From JAFKKS01 sp039808325 (GTDB lineage: Bacteria > Pseudomonadota > Alphaproteobacteria > Rhizobiales > Xanthobacteraceae), in NCBI GenBank assembly GCA_039808325.1, contig JBDHSU010000078.1, forward strand, positions 1-20,450: DNA of 20,450 bases, written 5' to 3'. Shown one piece after another: positions 5,468 through 12,130 of the stretch. The notes under the pieces were generated by a model. The model was given only the letters and a program-made list of their open reading frames with translations, made no database searches and was not told where the DNA came from. A program made the translations under genes and the position numbers. How positions within the stretch are numbered: position 1 is the first letter of the stretch; each line of letters opens with the position of its first letter.

Positions 5468-7750
5468 TTATCCGTTGACGGCCAGCAGGCGCGGCCGGTG
5501 CGATTGCGCCTGGGACGCTTGCTGCTCCAGCCGCTGCGTGATTTCGTCGGCCGTCGCGGGCCTTCCAAAATAGAAGCCCTGCATCGAGTGGACGCCGGCG
5601 GCGCGCAGGAAGAGTTGCTGGTCGGCGTTCTCAACGCCTTCCGCCGTCACCTTCATCCCGAGCCCGCGCCCGAGGCTGACGATGGCATGGACAATGGACG
5701 CCGCGTCCGCCGCCTTCTCGATGCTGCTCACGAAGCTGCGGTCGATTTTGAGTTTGTCGAACGGGAATGAGCGCAGATAGAGCAGGCTTGAGTAGCCGGT
5801 GCCGAAATCGTCAAGCGCCAGTTTGACGCCAAGCCCCTTCAGGCGGCGCATGGCGTTCTCGGCGCCGTCGACATTGCCGATCAACGTGCTTTCGGTGATT
5901 TCGAGTTCGAGCCGCGACGGATCGAAGCCGGTGTCGGCGAGAATACGTTCGACCGTCTCGACGAAGTTGGGGCGGCGGAACTGAATGGCCGAGACATTGA
6001 CGGCGAGAATCACCTGCGGCCACTGCAACGCCTGCAGGCAGGCTTGGCGGAGCACCCACTCGCCCAGGGGAACGATCAGTTCGCTGCGCTCGGCGATGGG
6101 GATGAACTGCGCTGGCGGCACTTGGCCGCGTTCCTTATGCGGCCAGCGGCACAAGGCCTCGACGCCGACGACGCGTTGGCCGTCCGCGCTCACCAGCGGC
6201 TGGTAGGCCAGCGCTAGGTGTCCGTTCTTGATCGCCTGCCGCAGATCGTTTTCCAGTTGCTTGCGCTGTGTCAGATCGGCGTTCATCGCGGCGTCGTAGA
6301 TGCAGGCGCGGTTTCGCCCCTCGTTCTTGGCGCGATAGAGCGCCATGTCGGCATAGCGCATGACGTCGGGCGCATCGTGCGTCGTACGGTCGATCACCAC
6401 GACGCCGATGCTGGCGCCGATGACGAGCGTGTTGGTGCCGATGATGTAGGGCGCGCTCAGCGTCGTGATCATCCGCTGCGCCATGCCGCCGAGCCGTTCC
6501 AGATCGGTCGTCGCGGTCGTCAGCACGGCAAATTCGTCGCCGCCGAGTCGCGCAACGAGATCGTCGCTGCGCAAGGCACGGCAAAGCCTTTGCGCGACCG
6601 CGCCGATCAGCGCGTCGCCGACATGGTGACCGAGCGTGTCGTTCACATCCTTGAAATGATCGAGGTCGATCGAGAGAACGGCCGCGGAAGCGCCGCCCTG
6701 ACGAACCTCGCGGATCAAGGCTTCCAGCCGCTCACCGAACAGGGAACGGTTCGGTAGCCCGGAGAGCGGGTCTTGCATCGCCAGTTGGCGTAGCCGCGCC
6801 TCGCCGGCGGCGATCGTCGCCGTCGCGCGGCGGATGTAGCGCAGCACGAAGCCGGCGAGCAGCAGGAAGCCGGCGACCGCGACGCCGACGAAAGGGACAA
6901 CCTTTTCGACGATCTGCGAGCCTGGCCAGTTCGGCGTCCAGGCGAATTTCGCGACCTCTTTGCCTTCGTCGTCGCGCAAATCGATGGTGCGTTCGGCTGG
7001 AAGCGCGGGATGCGCGGCGTCGACGAGACGCAGGACCGGCAGCTTCAGGCGCTCGCTGAGATCGTCGAGGAAAGGCCCGTTGATCAGGCTCACGGTGATC
7101 AGGATGGGGCTCGGCCCGGGAGGAAGCTGGATCTTGTCGTCGTTCGGAACGACGCCGAGCGCCGCGACGACGGCGGGCCTCCCCATGAATTTTTGCACCC
7201 GTGCCGTGCGCGTCGGCCGCGCGACCCCGGTTTTCTCGTCGGCGCTTTGGATTTCCACGCTTGCGCCGGCGCGATGGTGACCGCGCACGTCGTTCACGAC
7301 GGTCTGTAGAGCGTCCAGATCCTTGCCGAATTCACGCGGTGGAACGGAATCGAGGCCGCGCAGCGCATAGACGAAGCGATCCTTCGGATCGAGAACGAAG
7401 ACATAGTCGTGCCCGAAGAACGTCCGCAGCCGCAGCCCGACGCGGTGCTGCATCCATTCGGGGTCGAAAGCCGTCCACATCCGGCGAACGGCTTCGTTCG
7501 ACGTGACGATGTTCTCCGCCTCCCGCAGCACCTGCCCGCGGCGCTCATTGATGGTACGCAGGAACAATTGGCGTTCTTGGTCGATCGCCACCACGTCCGC
7601 GCGGTGCGCCGATGAATACACCGCCGTGACGACGCACACGACGGCCACCGCGACGATCAGAATAATCGGTGCGGCCGCCGTCGGGCCGGCATAATTCCAG
7701 AGCGGATGCAAAAAGCCCCTGAATCCGCCTGTTCGCTGGCTTCCTGCCAC
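5468..7750 (-). CDS. Membrane sensor GGDEF-EAL protein (cyclic-di-GMP synthesis/breakdown)
   Basis: A 760-residue inner-membrane protein. A transmembrane helix at about 27-45 and another at 284-304 enclose a periplasmic sensor of ~240 residues that resembles CHASE4 (QERQLFLRTINERRGQVLRE near 58-77; YVFVLDPKDRFVYALRG near 116-132). The cytoplasmic GGDEF domain has GGDEF at 403-407 with an inhibitory I-site RSDD at 394-397, exactly five residues upstream. The EAL domain has EAL-C-R (531-535), NVS (585-587), ITE (618-620), DDFGTGYSS (647-655), KIDRSF (667-672) and TAEGVE (702-707). Both domains therefore look catalytically competent. Start is GTG 7748-7750, preceded by GGGGA about 7-8 nt away; the next Met (91) would remove the first membrane helix. 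It is a lone gene. Confidence 0.95.
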   Translation of the reverse strand: MAGSQRTGGFRGFLHPLWNYAGPTAAAPIILIVAVAVVCVVTAVYSSAHRADVVAIDQERQLFLRTINERRGQVLREAENIVTSNEAVRRMWTAFDPEWMQHRVGLRLRTFFGHDYVFVLDPKDRFVYALRGLDSVPPREFGKDLDALQTVVNDVRGHHRAGASVEIQSADEKTGVARPTRTARVQKFMGRPAVVAALGVVPNDDKIQLPPGPSPILITVSLINGPFLDDLSERLKLPVLRLVDAAHPALPAERTIDLRDDEGKEVAKFAWTPNWPGSQIVEKVVPFVGVAVAGFLLLAGFVLRYIRRATATIAAGEARLRQLAMQDPLSGLPNRSLFGERLEALIREVRQGGASAAVLSIDLDHFKDVNDTLGHHVGDALIGAVAQRLCRALRSDDLVARLGGDEFAVLTTATTDLERLGGMAQRMITTLSAPYIIGTNTLVIGASIGVVVIDRTTHDAPDVMRYADMALYRAKNEGRNRACIYDAAMNADLTQRKQLENDLRQAIKNGHLALAYQPLVSADGQRVVGVEALCRWPHKERGQVPPAQFIPIAERSELIVPLGEWVLRQACLQALQWPQVILAVNVSAIQFRRPNFVETVERILADTGFDPSRLELEITESTLIGNVDGAENAMRRLKGLGVKLALDDFGTGYSSLLYLRSFPFDKLKIDRSFVSSIEKAADAASIVHAIVSLGRGLGMKVTAEGVENADQQLFLRAAGVHSMQGFYFGRPATADEITQRLEQQASQAQSHRPRLLAVNG

Positions 7751-7920
7751 GGGAATTTCCCCAACCCATTCAACGTCCCGGCGAAACCTAGAGGGAAATG
7801 TTTGTGAAAGGCTTGAGGCGATCCTCTATTCCTGGATGAAACCGCCTTCGATTGCGCGTTCTTACTCCCTGGTTAACGGCGCATAAATGAAGAGCCGCAG
7901 TTCCTCATGAATATTCCCGC

Positions 7921-7937
7921 CGCTGCCGTCGGCAGCG
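7921..7937. repeat. 17-bp perfect palindrome in a divergent promoter region
   Basis: CGCTGCCG (7921-7928), a central T, then CGGCAGCG (7930-7937). It lies in the 247-bp gap between the divergent GGDEF-EAL gene and the cinA-like gene, 60 bp before the latter's start. No T-tract follows, so it is not a good terminator. It may be an operator or a chance GC hairpin. Confidence 0.4.
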
Positions 7938-7997
7938 TCCTTGAGCGAGGCTCGTGCGCGCGCTAGACGAACATGAACAACACCGAAAGGATCGGAC

Positions 7998-8780
7998 ATG
8001 GGGGTGCGGGGAGAAGGTGCGGCGGGCCAGGAGACCGTGACCGCGGCGCTGCTGGTGATCGGCGATGAGATCCTGTCCGGCCGGACGAAAGACAAGAACA
8101 TCGGATACATCGCCGAGTTCCTGACCGATACCGGTATCGATCTGAGCGAAGTGCGCGTCGTGCCGGACGTCGAGACGGAGATCGTCGGCGCCCTTAATGC
8201 GCTACGGCACCGCTACACTTACGTGTTTACGACCGGCGGCATCGGCCCGACCCACGACGACATCACCGCCGACAGCGTCGCCAAAGCTTTCGGCGTCGGC
8301 ATCGACGTGCATCCCCAGGCGGTGGAATTGCTGCAGGCGCGTTTCGGCGGGGGCTATCTCAACGAGGCGCGGCTGCGCATGGCGCGCATCCCGGACGGAG
8401 CCGATCTGATCCTCAATAAGGTCTCCGCCGCGCCGGGGTTCCGCATCGGTAACGTGCATGTCATGGCCGGCGTGCCGGCGATCATGCAGGCGATGATGGC
8501 CGAGATCGCGCCGACGCTGAAAACCGGAGCGAAGATGCTGTCCGAATCGATCCGGGCGGATGCGCGCGAGGGCGACATCGGCACCCCGCTCGCGGCGATC
8601 GCGAAAACCTATCCGGACGTTTCGATCGGCAGCTATCCGTTCTACGACGAGGGCCAGAAACCGAACACCAATGTCGTGGTGCGCTCGCGCGATCCGCAAC
8701 GTTTGGCAGCCGCCAGGCAAGCGGTCGAGGCGATGCTCGTCGAGGTCAGGGCGACGCTTGCGGCGGGAGAGGCGCGTTGA
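7998..8780 (+). CDS. CinA-like MoCF-domain protein (COG1058 type, short form)
   Basis: A 260-residue cytoplasmic protein of the competence/damage-inducible CinA N-terminal (COG1058, MoCF_biosynth) family. Members are related to molybdopterin-binding proteins, and some have nucleotide pyrophosphatase activity (ADP-ribose or FAD); the true substrate here is unknown. Visible: VIGDEILSGRTKDKN (20-34), the hallmark TTGGIGPTHDDIT (78-90) and GVPAIMQAM in the middle. The C-terminal CinA amidohydrolase (NMN deamidase) domain is absent, as is usual for this short form. The ATG at 7998 has AAGGA at 7987-7991, 6 nt away. It is followed 22 bp later by gpt, probably in one operon, and the TGA overlaps the start of an 8-codon mini-ORF. 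Confidence 0.92.
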   Translation: MGVRGEGAAGQETVTAALLVIGDEILSGRTKDKNIGYIAEFLTDTGIDLSEVRVVPDVETEIVGALNALRHRYTYVFTTGGIGPTHDDITADSVAKAFGVGIDVHPQAVELLQARFGGGYLNEARLRMARIPDGADLILNKVSAAPGFRIGNVHVMAGVPAIMQAMMAEIAPTLKTGAKMLSESIRADAREGDIGTPLAAIAKTYPDVSIGSYPFYDEGQKPNTNVVVRSRDPQRLAAARQAVEAMLVEVRATLAAGEAR

Positions 8781-8802
8781 TGCAAGACGCGGCGAGGGCG
8801 CG

Positions 8803-9327
8803 ATGACTTTCGAAAGTCCCGGTAGACAGGTCTTGCCGGAGAAATTCTTCCCCGTCTCGTGGGACCAGTTCCACCGCGACGCGCGCGCGCTGGCTTGGCG
8901 GCTCAACGGGCTCGGACCGTTCGGATCGATCGTGTGCGTGACGCGCGGCGGCCTTGTGGCGGCGGCGGTGGTCGCGCGTGAACTGAACATCCGCGTGATC
9001 GAGACGATCTGCGTCGAGAGCTATCGCGATTACACGACGCAGAGCGAGATCAGCGTGCTCAAGGGAATAGCGCCGAGCGTCATCGCGGCCGGGGGAGGCG
9101 AGGGGCGCGGCATCCTCATCGTCGACGACCTGGTCGATACGGGGAAGACGGCGCAGGTGGTGCGCAACCTCATCCCCAAGGCGCACTTCGCCAGCGTCTA
9201 CGCGAAGCCGAAGGGTCGGCCGATGGTCGACACCTTCGTCACCGAGGTGTCGCAGGACACCTGGATCGGCTTTCCTTGGGATACGGGCCTCGCGTTCGTG
9301 CCGCCGATCCGCGAAGGCGGTGCCTGA
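8803..9327 (+). CDS. gpt: Xanthine(-guanine) phosphoribosyltransferase
   Basis: A 174-residue cytoplasmic purine-salvage enzyme that joins xanthine or guanine to PRPP to give XMP or GMP. Evidence: VTRGGLVAAAVVARELNI (46-63) of the family, the PRPP-binding motif ILIVDDLVDTGKT (104-116), KPKGRP (135-140), and the base-binding end WIGFPWD (154-160) matching the WIEQPWD of E. coli Gpt. Relative to E. coli (152 aa) it has an N-terminal extension and a glycine-rich insert GGGEGRG (97-103). The ATG at 8803 has GAGGG at 8794-8798, closely spaced; the upstream open frame to 8560 is a shadow of the previous gene. It is probably cotranscribed with the CinA-like gene. Confidence 0.93.
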   Translation: MTFESPGRQVLPEKFFPVSWDQFHRDARALAWRLNGLGPFGSIVCVTRGGLVAAAVVARELNIRVIETICVESYRDYTTQSEISVLKGIAPSVIAAGGGEGRGILIVDDLVDTGKTAQVVRNLIPKAHFASVYAKPKGRPMVDTFVTEVSQDTWIGFPWDTGLAFVPPIREGGA

Positions 9328-9504
9328 GCCGGCGAGGGTCTCGCGCCGCCGGAGGCTCGGATCGAAATTGTCGCCGCCCCGACGCTCACCGCGGCGCTCT
9401 TTACGACGCGGCGCTCATCATGCTGCAATTCGCGCGGCCGCCGGGCCGGGCGGTTGCGAATGTCAAATCCGGTTCGCTACGAGACCTGACGCAGGAGGAA
9501 CGCC

Positions 9505-9948
9505 GTGGATGCGACGACGCCGAAAACCGAAGCCGACGGGCACTCGCATATCGTCCGTCCCGCCGAGATGGAGTGGCAGAAGACTCCGTTTCCAGGATGC
9601 GAAGCCAAGACGCTGCTGATGGACCGCAAGACCGGGCTGGTGACGTCGCTCATCCGCATGGAGCCGGGCTCCATTCTGCCGGACCACGAACACGTCAAGA
9701 TCGAGCAGACCTACGTGATCGAGGGAAAACTCGTCGACAAGGAGGGGCCGGCCGCGGGGCTCGAGGTGGGGCCGGGCGAATACGTCTGGCGCGAGGCCGG
9801 CAGCCGCCATGTCGCCTGGGCGCCGGAAGGCGCGGTGCTCATCGGCATGTTCCAGATCCCGAACAAGTTCTTCGACGCGGACGGCCGTGCCAAGGATGCT
9901 GGCGGCGAGGATTGGGATGCCGTCTGGGGGCACGCGCTCAACGACTGA
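9505..9948 (+). CDS. Cupin-domain protein (ChrR-like metal-binding cupin)
   Basis: A 147-residue single-domain cupin, cytoplasmic, with unknown reaction. The first cupin motif gives likely metal ligands H61, H63 and E67 (LPDHEHVKIEQTYVIEG, 59-74); the second gives H102 (SRHVAWAPEG). The overall pattern resembles the cupin fold of anti-sigma factor ChrR, but the N-terminal zinc-binding sigma-interaction domain is missing, so it is not an anti-sigma factor on this evidence. The start is GTG 9505-9507 with a very strong Shine-Dalgarno AGGAGG at 9493-9498, 6 nt away. It lies 177 bp after gpt with nothing recognisable between, and just before a repeat and tRNA-Leu. Confidence 0.9.
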   Translation: MDATTPKTEADGHSHIVRPAEMEWQKTPFPGCEAKTLLMDRKTGLVTSLIRMEPGSILPDHEHVKIEQTYVIEGKLVDKEGPAAGLEVGPGEYVWREAGSRHVAWAPEGAVLIGMFQIPNKFFDADGRAKDAGGEDWDAVWGHALND

Positions 9949-9972
9949 TCGTGTGGCTTTCAGTGGCGATTC

Positions 9973-9999
9973 AGCGATTCCCTGAAACGATGAATCGCT
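9973..9999. repeat. Inverted repeat upstream of tRNA-Leu
   Basis: AGCGATTC (9973-9980) and GAATCGCT (9992-9999) are exact reverse complements with an 11-nt loop. They lie between the cupin stop (9948) and the tRNA (10016). The stem is followed by CTAG, as in other Hyphomicrobiales intergenic repeats. It could serve as a weak terminator for the cupin gene, but it lacks a U-tract. Confidence 0.55.
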
Positions 10000-10015
10000 C
10001 TAGAAGCGGTGCGGC

Positions 10016-10102
10016 GCGGACGTGGCGGAACTGGTAGACGCAAGGGACTTAAAATCCCTCGTCCGCAAGGACATCCGGGTTCGATTCCCGGCGTCCGCAC
10101 CA
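10016..10102 (+). tRNA. tRNA-Leu (anticodon UAA)
   Basis: An 87-nt class II tRNA that decodes UUA. Acceptor stem GCGGACG (10016-10022) pairs perfectly with CGTCCGC (10092-10098), followed by discriminator A and an encoded CCA (10100-10102). Anticodon stem AGGGA/TCCCT (10043-10047 and 10055-10059) closes loop CTTAAAA with anticodon TAA at 10050-10052. A long variable arm (TCC-GCAA-GGA) and a T arm with TTCGATT are present. No integrase or element abuts its 3' end. Confidence 0.97.
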
Positions 10103-10136
10103 TGGTTTTTCGCCGGCCGCGGGCGCCTTTGACGTG

Positions 10137-10178
10137 TGTTGCCCGCCGACAACACTCTTTCCAATAGTTAATGTTGTC
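10137..10178. promoter_or_regulatory. Three related half-sites upstream of the outer-membrane protein gene
   Basis: TGTTGCC (10137-10143), GACAACA (10148-10154) and TGTTGTC (10172-10178). The second is the exact reverse complement of the third; the first differs from the third by one base. They lie 65-110 bp before the gene at 10244, overlapping where its promoter should be. A -35-like TTGACG lies at 10129-10134. An operator is plausible but unproven. Confidence 0.35.
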
Positions 10179-10243
10179 CCCATCGCCCCCCTAGCGAATA
10201 CCGGCGCAAGCAGTACTCTGCACCATCTGTCGATTGGGGACTG

Positions 10244-11266
10244 ATGAGGGGGGCGACCTTGAAATACACCGCTTTAGCAACGCTTGGATTCAGTGTCGCG
10301 CTTGCCGGTTCGGCCTTCGCCGCCGACCTGATGCCGGTCAAGGCGCCACCCGCGGCCTATGTGCCGACCGTTTCGGCCTGGGAATTCGAGATCGGCGCGC
10401 GCTACTTCGGCAGCACCGGCCGTTCGCAGTACGATCTATATGACACCACGGGGGCGGCGATGGTGTCGCGCCTGACCTATACGGGCACCACCGCGCACGC
10501 CGGTGAAGCTTTCGGCCGCTTGGACCACTCCAGCGGCATCTTCATCAAGGGCTTCGGCGGCTTTGGCGGGATCGGCGAAGGCAAGCTGCAGGACGAGGAC
10601 TTCCCGCCTTTCATCGCCCCCTATTCGAGCACGGATAGCCGGCAGCGTAACGGCGACTTCAGCTACTTCGCGGCCGACCTCGGCTACAATGTCTGGAGCA
10701 CCAACGCGTTCAAGGTCGGCGCTTTCGCCGGTTACTTCCACTACAGCGAAAAGCTCGATGCGTTCGGTTGCACGCAAACGGCTGGAAATCCCGCCGTCTG
10801 CGTTCCCGCTATCGCGGACAGCGTTCATGTGATTCGACAGGAAACGGATTGGGATGCGCTGCGCATCGGTGTCAACGCGCAGTGGAACCTGACCGACCGC
10901 TTGAAATTCACCCTCGACGCTGCCTGGGTTCCGTACGCGTCTTTGAATGCGCGCGACACCCACCTTCTGCGCATCGGCGTGCCCGGCGGCTTCAACGGCC
11001 CGACCCGGCAGACCGGCGACGGCTACGGCGTGATGATCGAGGGCGTGCTGAGCTACGCCCTTACGCAGAACCTGTCGCTCGGCGTCGGTGGCCGCTACTG
11101 GCGCATCGAGACCGGAGCGCGCGAAGCGATCATGCACTTCGAGGAATCCGCGATCCCGGTCGGCGCCTTCGCGCCGCAGAAGCTGACGTTCGAGACCGAG
11201 CGCTACGGCGGTTTCGTCCAGCTCTCCTACAAGTTCGGCGGAGCGCCGGTGATGGCGAGCTACTAA
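10244..11266 (+). CDS. Outer-membrane beta-barrel protein with signal peptide
   Basis: A 340-residue secreted protein predicted to sit in the outer membrane. The N-terminal signal peptide (LKYTALATLGFSVALAGSAF, then AADL) is cleaved about residue 26-27, and ADLMPVKAPP is a common mature start in Hyphomicrobiales porins. The rest alternates in beta strands (WEFEIGARYFGS; GIFIKGFGGFGG; FSVALGVGGRYW-like repeats) and ends GGFVQLSYKFGG, an aromatic-rich terminal strand. Two cysteines lie about 180-190. From memory it resembles a Bradyrhizobium family with an omptin-like shape; protease activity is not shown. A TTG at 10259 with Shine-Dalgarno GAGGGGG, 6 nt away, is a good alternative start (335 aa). 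A strong terminator follows at 11287-11320. Confidence 0.88.
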   Translation: MRGATLKYTALATLGFSVALAGSAFAADLMPVKAPPAAYVPTVSAWEFEIGARYFGSTGRSQYDLYDTTGAAMVSRLTYTGTTAHAGEAFGRLDHSSGIFIKGFGGFGGIGEGKLQDEDFPPFIAPYSSTDSRQRNGDFSYFAADLGYNVWSTNAFKVGAFAGYFHYSEKLDAFGCTQTAGNPAVCVPAIADSVHVIRQETDWDALRIGVNAQWNLTDRLKFTLDAAWVPYASLNARDTHLLRIGVPGGFNGPTRQTGDGYGVMIEGVLSYALTQNLSLGVGGRYWRIETGAREAIMHFEESAIPVGAFAPQKLTFETERYGGFVQLSYKFGGAPVMASY

Positions 11267-11286
11267 GTCCGGTTTAGCCGGAAGAG

Positions 11287-11320
11287 AAAAAGGCCCCGTG
11301 CGATGCGCGGGGCCTTTTTT
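11287..11320 (+). terminator. Rho-independent terminator of the outer-membrane protein gene
   Basis: A GC-rich stem GGCCCCG/CGGGGCC (11292-11298 and 11308-11314), extended by A/T pairs, with a 9-nt loop and a run of six T (11315-11320). It starts 20 bp after the stop codon. The AAAAA on the left also makes it usable on the other strand. Confidence 0.9.
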
Positions 11321-11416
11321 ATTGCCGCGCACGGGGCGGTAAGCGTGTTGCGGCCTCTCGACCGGCGCGCCATGTGAATGCGGCGCGATGTCGAGCATGG
11401 AGGATCAGGACTGCCG

Positions 11417-11656
11417 ATGAACCGCTGGCTCCGTTGTGCCGCCGCCGTTCTCGCGGTTTCGATCCTGACGGGGCCCGCCGCCGCCGGCGACGGCGACCGC
11501 CCCGTGCGGGGCGGGCATGAGCGGCACCGTCCGGTCAAAACGCCGAAGGCCGTGCAGCCGCAGCGGCAAGACACCGGCGTGCCCTGCCAGCGCTACGGCA
11601 TCTGTTCTTCCAACGGCTGCTTTCCGTGGCCGCCGGGCTGCCGGCCCAGCCGCTAG
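11417..11656 (+). CDS. Small secreted cysteine-containing protein (79 aa)
   Basis: I do not recognise a family. MNRWLRCAAAVLAVSILTGP followed by AAA is a clear Sec signal peptide, with cleavage likely after residue 23. The mature ~56 residues are basic, rich in Pro/Arg/His, and hold four cysteines at 57, 63, 68 and 75 in the pattern Cx5Cx4Cx6C (TGVPCQRYGICSSNGCFPWP), which could form two disulfides in the periplasm. ATG 11417 has AGGA at 11407-11410, 6 nt away; the frame is open to 11378 but only this start gives the signal peptide. Its TAG stop (11654-11656) abuts the repeat at 11656. A possible envelope or metal-binding role cannot be shown. Confidence 0.7.
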   Translation: MNRWLRCAAAVLAVSILTGPAAAGDGDRPVRGGHERHRPVKTPKAVQPQRQDTGVPCQRYGICSSNGCFPWPPGCRPSR

Positions 11657-11733
11657 AGCATGATCCCGAAAAGGTGGAGCGCGGGGGTCGGGGAAGCATG
11701 CCCTCGGGGCCCGCCCCCCGGGGGATCATGCTC
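11656..11733. repeat. AGCATGATCCC-type intergenic inverted repeat
   Basis: GAGCATGATCCC (11656-11667) and GGGATCATGCTC (11722-11733) are exact reverse complements enclosing ~54 very GC-rich bases with a second internal hairpin (around 11706-11723). This ATGATCCCGAAAA-type end is a well-known dispersed repeat of Hyphomicrobiales as I recall it. It directly follows the stop codon of the small secreted protein. Confidence 0.8.
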
Positions 11734-11818
11734 AAGCGAAACGATAACGGCGGGTTCGATTAATGCTGTTGTATCAAACGCCTAGACGCCGCGCGTTTGC
11801 GCGGTATGCACGCGCGAA

Positions 11819-11843
11819 GGAACCCTCGCCGCGATGCGGCGTT
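11819..11843 (+). promoter_or_regulatory. EcfG-type (general stress response) promoter of csbD
   Basis: GGAAC at 11819-11823, 16 bp, then CGTT at 11840-11843. The established alphaproteobacterial EcfG consensus is GGAAC-N16/17-CGTT, so this is an exact fit. It lies 31 bp before the csbD start codon, giving a leader of about 25 nt. CsbD-family genes are known general stress targets, which supports the call. Confidence 0.8.
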
Positions 11844-11874
11844 GTCTCCGCAAATATTAACAGCGGAGCACGAC

Positions 11875-12078
11875 ATGGATTGGAATCGCGTTGAGGGAAA
11901 CTGGAAACAGATGAAGGGCAAGATCAAGGAGAAGTGGGGCAAGCTCACCGACGACGATCTTGACGTCATCAACGGCCGCCGCGATCAGCTCGAAGGAAAA
12001 ATCCAGGAGCGCTACGGCATCGCCAAGGATCAGGTGAAGAAGGACGTCGACGGCTGGTACGGTTCGCAGCGCTGGTAA
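11875..12078 (+). CDS. CsbD-family stress protein
   Basis: A 67-residue cytoplasmic protein of the CsbD family, small helical proteins induced in general stress responses whose biochemical role is unknown. The start MDWNRVEGNWKQMKGKIKEK and the second repeat-like half with RRDQLEGKIQERYGIAKDQ are diagnostic; the two halves both carry the (L/V)EGK(I/M)-like pattern. Length is normal. The ATG at 11875 has GGAG at 11864-11867, 7 nt away; the upstream open frame from 11797 is spurious, since it would start before the promoter's transcription start. An EcfG promoter precedes it and a terminator follows at 12101-12130, so it is a single-gene unit under stress control. Confidence 0.95.
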   Translation: MDWNRVEGNWKQMKGKIKEKWGKLTDDDLDVINGRRDQLEGKIQERYGIAKDQVKKDVDGWYGSQRW

Positions 12079-12100
12079 GCGCGGCGACGCGCCGTCGCGA

Positions 12101-12130
12101 AGCAGCCCGGCTGACGCTGGGCTGCTTTTT
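12101..12130 (+). terminator. Rho-independent terminator after csbD
   Basis: AGCAGCCC (12101-12108) and GGGCTGCT (12119-12126) are exact arms with a 10-nt loop and a T run (12126-12130). It starts 22 bp after the csbD stop and ends at the stop codon of the convergent copper ATPase. It lacks a T-tract for the minus strand. Confidence 0.85.

Noticed and set aside
9505..9948. Cupin gene as an anti-sigma factor (ChrR)
   Set aside because: The N-terminal zinc-binding domain that holds the sigma factor is missing and no ECF sigma gene is adjacent.
10016..10243. An integrative-element attachment site at the 3' end of tRNA-Leu
   Set aside because: No integrase gene and no second copy of the tRNA 3' end were seen; the next gene is an ordinary outer-membrane protein.
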